Of a stretch of DNA of 64,000 nt, positions 57,569 through 64,000 are shown piece after piece (position 1 is the first letter of the stretch; every line of letters begins with the position of its first letter). The position numbers and the translations under genes were made by a program. The DNA comes from Calendula officinalis. Its lineage: Eukaryota > Streptophyta > Magnoliopsida > Asterales > Asteraceae. Where the stretch lies: the NCBI GenBank assembly GCA_963853835.1, contig OY970829.1, positions 77,932,901 through 77,996,900 of the forward strand. Direction: 5' to 3'. Under the pieces are notes generated by a model, which was given only the letters and a program-made list of their open reading frames with translations, ran no database searches and was not told where the DNA came from.

Positions 57569-57707
57569 TTAGAAAAAACATCTAAAAAGATAGTGGTAAT
57601 TATCAAATTACATGTGAAAATATGTAGGTAATCATAAGTGTTATTAAAGGAGACAAATCTACTCATAGTTAAGGGGTAATGATGATTGGACTTACCAAAA
57701 ACATCTA

Positions 57708-58020
57708 CTTCCCCCGATTCAAAATAAGTGATACACTTTGGGTTTCATGATTTTTGAGACAAAATATTATAATGATAGTTAAATTAGATTAATTGGATGG
57801 TTAGTAGGGAATGGGTCCCACACTTTTTGAATAAAGTGAGGTTAATGATGTTTAAAAGTAAAAAGTAAGGGTAAATGAGTCATTTCACTTTATTAAAGTA
57901 GATAGTTAGTGGGTGAGGGTCTCAATTTTTTTGCCAAATAAGGTAATTTTTCAAAGTGTATCACTTATTTTGAATCACCTTAAAAAGAAAAGTGTATCAC
58001 TTATTTTGAATCGGAGGAGA
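57708..58020. repeat. Stowaway-like MITE family B, copy 5
   Basis: Starts CTTCCCCCGATTCAAAATAA, ends TTGAATCGGAGGAGA, TA on both sides. 313 bp. Confidence 0.87.
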
Positions 58021-58022
58021 TA

Positions 58023-59285
58023 TTATTAATGGGAATAACCACAACGAATATTTCAAAAAATCAATGTTTTAAATGTTTGTAAAGCTTATTATAAAAGTTG
58101 TATATTGTGGTTATCGAAATGATTTTGTGATGTAAAAATAAATAAAAAACTGTTATTACTTAGCTTCGATTTTTATGACTGAATCAGATTATATTTAGAA
58201 GAAAGAAAACGTATCCTCATACAACGTTTTGAAAACAACAATCATCTATACATCTAAAAAATGGCACACTAGCTCACACTCTTTTTAAGATGATTTGTCA
58301 TGGCACGGATTTTATTTGTAGGATGATATATACAATGATATGGTATTTCTCTAAAATATAGTGTTCTACTTTATTTTTATCTATATTTATCTCAGCTTAC
58401 TAGTTTAGCTTTTCATTAAGAAATTTAAAATATATACAGTGTTTTGTTAGAGAAACTATAGGCAAAACTCATAAACCTAAAAATCAATGTAATCGATATC
58501 AGTGTTTTGTTCTCTTCATATTCAACTTTGATTTTACAATTATCTTAAATATTATAGTTACATTTATTTAAAATATCGAAGGCTTTTATTTTGACTTACT
58601 TAATGGACCAAACTACATAAATGGGCCTTTGGTGCATAAAAAACCCGTTAATTGGACCAAACTAAATATGTGGGCTTTTATGTCAGTGGTTTCTGTATTA
58701 TAACTTCTTCATACACTAAACACTTGAAAAGCAAACAATAACGTCGTTAATTTAACTAGTTTGCAAAGTTATGGTGTCAAAATAACATCTTATTTATTAA
58801 ATATAAAAGATAATTGTAATTTCTTATTCCACTTTTTAAAATAATAAAGCTTGGTGACCGCGAGTGGGTAAACCATAATTCCATAAACACAAAATTATTT
58901 GAAGGGAATAAGTACAATTTTAAGGTGATAGACAAGTATAAATGACTGCAAAAGTACCAATTAACAGATGCTAACAACAGAAACTACAATACTACGGTAA
59001 TTACTTCAAAATCATAAGCAAACTAACTAATCATTCATTTTTCATATTAGCAAGCACTGCTTTATTCTACTATATATGATGAATGATACCTGCTGATGTA
59101 ATACTACCATCTTCCTGTTGTGTAATTAGCACCACAGCCTCATGCCCTCATCAATCAATCTGCGAAGAAGTTTGAATAAGGAGGAAATAGTTTAGAAGTC
59201 AAGATTTAAGAGCAGTTTCCATCAGCTGATTAATTAATTAAAATAAAATTTACATCTAACTAAATGTGTTTGTTTAGAAGAATAC
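58023..59285. other. HMGB 3' flank and intergenic DNA
   Basis: AT-rich. A short direct duplication (TGGACCAAACTA then GGGC) occurs near 58611 and 58655. The HMGB 3' UTR, possibly with an extra intron beginning GTATTC right after the stop, ends somewhere here. No other gene. Confidence 0.4.
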
Positions 59286-60697
59286 CTAAGTGCTACAAGC
59301 TTCCTGATCCACATCATTACTAGTGTCCACAGATGATTTTGATGTTGATGTAGATTTCTCCTTTGCACTTTCATTCTAATTGTTCACAGAAGACAGAAAT
59401 GATTTGGTAAGGATAAGAGTGAAAGCAGCATATGATAAATACGTAAGCAATTTATTAAAAATGTGACAAAAAGTTATAGGAATTATTACGAGATCATCAT
59501 TGTGTTGTTTCATAGCAATATCATACTCTGCTTTCTTTGTGGCAGCCTTCGCCACATAAGGAGCTTTCTCCTAGTCACATATAAACACAGAAAATATGAT
59601 TAAACATGTTCTAAGTTTGTTAAATAACATGTATGAAATGAATGACGAGAGATTTGGATCTAATAATATAGTTGGATTTCATGAATAGATCTTACAGATT
59701 CAGACATAGACTTCCACTTAGCTCCAGCCTCCTTTGCAACCTGTAACCAATAGCAAACCACAATCGGATATCAAAATTAGAAAGTTGTTTTGAATTACAT
59801 CAATGATTGAGTACGACCAGCTCTAATTTATTGGATCATACACAGGATTTTTGTTAAAATGATAAAATTAAAAGGTCTAGGTCAGTGAATTTCAAAAAAT
59901 ACAACAGATATGGTCGCAATGTGTAACCAACAGCTAGCCTCATCAATCGGAGATCAAAATCAAGTTCGCAACAAGTTATTTCAAAAATATATTAACAATC
60001 GAGTGAAATCAGATTTTAATTCGTAGGATCGTAATGGAGTTTCAAATAAAATGATAAAATCAGAAGGTTTAGGTCAGTGAATTTCAGAACATACAACAGA
60101 CACGGATTTGTTGTCAGGAAAATTCTCCTTGTATTCCTTCCTGAATTCCTCCCTGTGAAATCGAAAACACACAGTAATTAATTCTAAAACAACGAACGAA
60201 TCGATCTCTTCAATTATACAAAAACGTGCAGATTACGAAGCATGAAACATGTCACTCTTACATGAAAACGAAGAAAGCAGTCGGAGGTCGCTTAGGAGCA
60301 CCAGAATTTTTGCTTGCTGCTTTCTCCTTCTTTGTCGTACTCTTATCGGCCTTCGTCTTCTTCGTTGTCCTTTAACAACACAAAAAATGTAAGTTAAGTA
60401 ATTACAACTTACCAAACGCCTCAATCAATCGGATCAAAAAAATCCTCAAACGATTATGAAAATTTAAGAGCGATCAAAAAGCTATAAATCAGTTTACAGT
60501 GCAATTTCAGGGAGAGATATCACGAAATCTGAAGAAAATTACTCGAAACAAGTAAACAACAGAGATTACGATGCTAGAACAGATCAACAATCCGTAAAAC
60601 CATGGAGATGATAAGAAAAAGTAGAATATAAATGCGAAAATTACTCAGAATTCCGCTTCTTCTGAGCGATGGTAGCCGTGCTCTTCGGTCCTCTCAT
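59286..60697 (-). CDS. HMGB: HMGB-type high mobility group chromatin protein
   Basis: Six coding exons: 60697-60645, 60369-60262, 60152-60098, 59740-59696, 59570-59490 and 59375-59286, all GT-AG and phase-consistent. They give 143 residues, the size of Arabidopsis HMGB2/HMGB3. A short basic N-terminal region (KKTKADKSTTKKEKAASK) precedes a single HMG box at about residues 38-108, with PKRPPTAFFVFMEEFRKEYK, then AGAKWKSMSESEKAPYVAKA. The tail is Ser/Thr/Asp-containing and less acidic than usual (SVDTSNDVDQEACST). HMGB proteins bind linker and bent DNA in the nucleus and loosen chromatin. Exon order and splice positions within the box are those expected of plant HMGB genes. No lesion seen. Confidence 0.94.
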
Positions 60698-60793
60698 TTC
60701 TCCTTCAACTTCTGTTCTGAGACTGAGATCTGGTTAGTGAGTGAGTGAGTGTACGTATTATGATGGAAGACTGGTGAGTGTGTGTGTGTACGA

Positions 60794-60801
60794 ATTATAT
60801 A
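60794..60801 (-). promoter_or_regulatory. TATA box of the HMGB gene
   Basis: Minus-strand TATATAAT about 100 bases upstream of ATG 60697. It would place transcription start near 60765. Confidence 0.55.
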
Positions 60802-61805
60802 GCGTGGGTGCACCAATTTTCAGCTCTTTGGCGGGAAAGAATTAGTTACTTTTGTTGCAAGTCATTGTCAAATCAACCAAAATTACTTATTTTGATACAA
60901 TAATATGAAGTATTAATATATTCTCAATATTTAACAGATAATTTATTCACTTTTTAGACGTTCCTTTGTGTTTGTAATCCCATATTATGAATAAATAAAC
61001 TAGTTTGATGTTGCAATTCTATTAACAAACTATTTCATGGTTATAAAATTCGAAAGTTGAAAGTCAAACTCGAGATCAACCCTTCTTTAGTTTTCAAACC
61101 CAATCTTGGCTCGGCTAATTAACCCCGAGTTTGACTCGACTCAACTCAACTATAAGTATAAAAATATAAATAATAAGATTATTCAAGGTTACTATAGCGG
61201 CTCAGTTTGACCCGGCTCTGATAAATTGTACTATAATTATGCAAATGTGTATATGTAAAGGATGAAAAGGTAAAATAACATAAAGTCAATAAAGGCTCTG
61301 AAGTTATGATGCGATCAATTTAGGATTCACATAAGAATCGTATCTTGATCTAAACTGGAATCAAGGTTAAGAAAAGATTCTGAATAATAGTTCAATAGCC
61401 AAATGCTTCTTTCAATCAAGTGAAGGTTACAAACGAGAGAGAAATGATTCATACATCAAAAACCTATTAAACGTTAAGCGAAGTCAACGTTAAGCAACTC
61501 CAACTAACTTCCCCGCCAAAACATAACAACTCGTAACAACGTGTGTTTCACTCACATGCGATTACTAATTATTCTTTTATTACGAAATCGTATCAAGTTA
61601 GTGGATTACACATACCATTTTCTGGTGAGCAACAGTATGAAATAGACATATATAGTATACCAAATAATATGCATGCATATTTGACCCGCCAACATAAACA
61701 TTTATTAAAAAAGTTATTATTATTGTTATTACTTATATATACAATAAGCATACCAATTCGTTCATAAAACTAATAAAAACTTTTTTCATTTGATTATTAC
61801 TCGTA
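60802..61805. other. HMGB upstream region and intergenic DNA
   Basis: No gene. CTCGGCTAATTAACCCCGAG and CGGCTCAGTTTGACCCGGCTC near 61100-61220 resemble repeat debris of the kind seen inside the hAT element at 7348. Confidence 0.4.
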
Positions 61806-61816
61806 CTACGTTATAA

Positions 61817-61834
61817 CCCGTGAAGAATCACGGG
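61817..61834 (-). other. Helitron terminal hairpin
   Basis: Six-base stem CCCGTG/CACGGG with a six-base loop, immediately after the helicase stop codon. The stem is identical to the one at 10820-10837; the loops differ. Confidence 0.9.
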
Positions 61835-61837
61835 CTG

Positions 61838-63960
61838 TCACTCTTTATACTGATCGTTAATAATATATAATACAACGTTTGAAGTTTTATTCGACACACC
61901 ACCATCTTTATCTTCTATTAATATCTTTAGTCCTCATCTGCTTTTTACTCTAGATAAGGCTACATACAATTGACCGTGTGAAAAAACAGGCTCTCTCAAA
62001 TACAGACCCACCTTTGTCAATGATTGACCTTGACTCTTATTAATTGTCATAGCAAAGCAAATAGAAAGTGGAAATTGCCTTCTTTTAAATTTAAATGGGA
62101 TTTTGGTGTCAGATGGTGTCAAAGATAATCTTGATATAAAAGTACGATATCCAACACTGTTCCCAGATATAACAACTGCTTCTATAACACGGACACCCAA
62201 AACCACAATCTGAAGTCTAGTACCATTGCATGAACCATTTTTCTGGTCAATATTTCTTAATAACATAACGGGAACACCGACTTTTAAAACTAACTGATGA
62301 TTTGGCAATCCACATATTTTAATACCATTAAGGATATCTGGTGAGTACAAACTTTTATCAAACTCTTCATTCAAAAACTCTTCAGGACAAATGCTATCTG
62401 AACTTAAATATTCATTGGCTTATCCGGGGAAAATTGCTAAAAACCGATCATTAATATCCCTAACAACTTCGTTTTTAGGGGTAAGTATTGCTCTTTCTTG
62501 AAAATAACCAGGAGTATTTATGTTTTCTAGCAAAGAAGGATAAACAAAATCAATCAACGTACTTAAGGGGTCTGCAAATGTAGATATTATAAGATCTGGG
62601 TCAATATCAATAATTGCATTACCATCGTCCGGCCCACCAATTTTGCCTTCGCCAATATCCAAAAGCCATTTTGCAAATGATGTGGTTTCTTCAATATCAG
62701 TTATATCACTTCCTACTGTCAACCTCATGTTTTTTGTTAACGTTTTAACTTTGCAGTTTTCCCATATATATGAAGAACTCAACGATGCATTTACTATATA
62801 TTGTCTACTCCCGTTTGGTACAACTGGTAGAATCTGTCTGAAATCTCCACCAAAAACAATAACTTTTCCTCCAAATGGTAGATCATTGTTCACATGATTA
62901 CCATCTCTTAAAATATCTCGCAGTGTTCCATCCAACGCTTCAAACGCATGCTTATGAACCATTGGCGCCTCATCCCATATTATAAGCGACGTTTGTTATT
63001 AACATCGCCACAACGTTGTTTGGCGTTATAGAACACATTGAATCTTCATTAAGATAAAAGGAATGTGAAACCGAGAGTGAGCAGTCCTACCTCCAGATAG
63101 TAATAAAGAAGCAATACCACTCGAAGCAACATTTAATACAATTTCTCCTTTAGACCTTATGGCGGATGAAAGAGTTCTCCATAAGAATGTTTTACCAGTT
63201 CCGCCATAACCATAAATAAAGAACACACCCCCGTTATCAGAATCAACAGATGTCATAATATCATCAAAAACACCTCGTTGTTCATCTGTTAATAAATGCA
63301 AATTTTGATGAAATTCGTTCTGCAAGGCTGTCTTATCATAAGATAGCTCGTCTGCAATCATACGATTGTTTGAAGATTCTAAAGAATTGTCATCAGGATA
63401 TGGCATATGGGTAAAAAATTTCAGGCTAGAATTGTTAAGGTTTAAAAGAGATTCTATCTCGTACAACGTAAAAAATTTTAGTTGATCATCTGTAAGAGAT
63501 AAATCTGAAATTGAAAAAAAATATGTTAGCATAAAAAATAAATAAAAAAATATGGTAAAATAAAGTTATATTATAAGTGAATAAAAAATTTCATGTATTA
63601 CCTAGATTACTGAACCTTCGTTGTTGACGATACAATATACCATCTGATAAATACTTCCATGTAGTTTCCCATACTACTTCTGGTCTAGACAAACTATTTG
63701 TTGTTAACATTATTGCAAATAAAGAACGTAAATAATAACCAGTACCAGAGAAGCTTGCTTCTTTAATAGCATATATGTATTCTCTATCATCATCTAATAG
63801 ACCCCTTTCAAAACATGCATCTCTAAGTTGGACATAAACGTTTGTTTATAGTACGAAGATCTTCAAAAGATTTTGGGCATACGACTTTGTTTACATATGC
63901 AGGCTACATTAATTGTGGACACTGGATCATGGAACCAGAAAACTGAAAAAATTGAATGAT
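61838..63960 (-). pseudogene. Broken Helitron RepHel, PIF1-like helicase domain
   Basis: Minus-strand blocks. About 63850-63602 encodes FERGLLDDDREYIYAIKEAS and EVVWETTWKYLSDGILYRQQ. A 97-bp GT-AG intron follows (63601-63505). Then comes the helicase core: Walker A GYGGTGKTF, Walker B IIWDEAP, GGDFRQILPVV, and C-terminal FAMTINKSQGQSL and VALSRVKSR. PIF1-type helicases unwind the Helitron strand during rolling-circle transposition. Lesions: a frame break after FEDLRTINKR near 63840, a 1-base loss near 63045, a further shift near 62995, an in-frame TAA at 62420-62422, and TGA at 61934-61936 before the natural end at 61838. Translation of the helicase is not possible as one protein. Confidence 0.9.
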
Positions 63961-64000
63961 TAAGGATCTCTACATACCTGATTATTTCGTGAAGAAGGTA

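Larger units (their letters stand above)
61806..64000 (-). mobile_element. Helitron, 3' half (continues past window edge)
   Basis: The element runs on the minus strand. Its 3' end is near 61806 (GTAGT instead of canonical CTAGT), with a perfect hairpin CCCGTG-ATTCTT-CACGGG at 61817-61834, a few bases beyond the RepHel stop codon. The helicase half of the RepHel gene fills the rest; the Rep half would lie beyond 64000. The coding part is broken, so this copy is not autonomous. Confidence 0.85.

Overview
This window is plant nuclear DNA, almost certainly from a eudicot (an asterid is possible, but the sequence does not settle it). The evidence is intron-containing plant genes with GT-AG splice sites, AT-rich intergenic DNA, plant-specific gene families (TCP, SPEAR/TIE, CLE, TBL, GTE, HMGB) and dense plant transposable elements. 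It is not bacterial: I see no operons, Shine-Dalgarno sites or CRISPR arrays.

Layout. At 1-16.5 kb, on the minus strand, lie a five-exon SPEAR/TIE-type transcriptional adaptor with an SPL-type motif and a C-terminal EAR motif (981-3188), and a CIN-class TCP4-like transcription factor with an intact miR319 site (14337-15554). TIE proteins are known to bind and repress CIN-type TCPs, so regulator and target family sit about 11 kb apart. A tRNA-like gene with anticodon TAT is at 9073-9146. From 16.5 to 29 kb there are mainly transposons: a SINE, hAT-type elements with exact 8-bp target duplications, and a 2.4-kb solo LTR. At 29.8 and 34.4 kb lie two small same-strand genes for CLE signalling peptides. 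At 36.8 kb is a short bromodomain protein resembling the middle of GTE4. At 38.7-41.2 kb is a complete seven-exon mitochondrial malate dehydrogenase on the minus strand. At 45.8-49.2 kb is a TBL (wall polysaccharide O-acetyltransferase) gene with three frame lesions, called a pseudogene. At 51.4-54.2 kb is a complete, very young, non-autonomous LTR retrotransposon (LTRs differ at 2 of 533 positions) carrying an odd palindromic repeat array. At 56.8 kb is a small uncharacterised plant protein and at 59.3-60.7 kb a complete six-exon HMGB gene. From 61.8 kb to the right edge is the 3' half of a decayed Helitron with a broken RepHel helicase.

Repeats explain much of the rest. I recognise two Stowaway-like TA-flanked MITE families (A: four copies, one truncated; B: five copies), several hAT-type MITE families, a palindromic MITE family (D: five copies), and a dispersed tRNA-derived SINE-like family (S: thirteen copies or fragments in both orientations). 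Several lie in introns of the SPEAR/TIE, MDH and TBL genes.

Nothing here amounts to a clear new multi-gene system. The points most worth following are the TIE-TCP linkage, the 112-codon stop-free but ATG-less leader of the TCP gene, the CLE pair, the bromodomain-only GTE copy, and the young non-autonomous retroelement. All multi-exon models were built by eye from splice sites and reading phase. Family assignments rest on remembered motifs and not on database searches.
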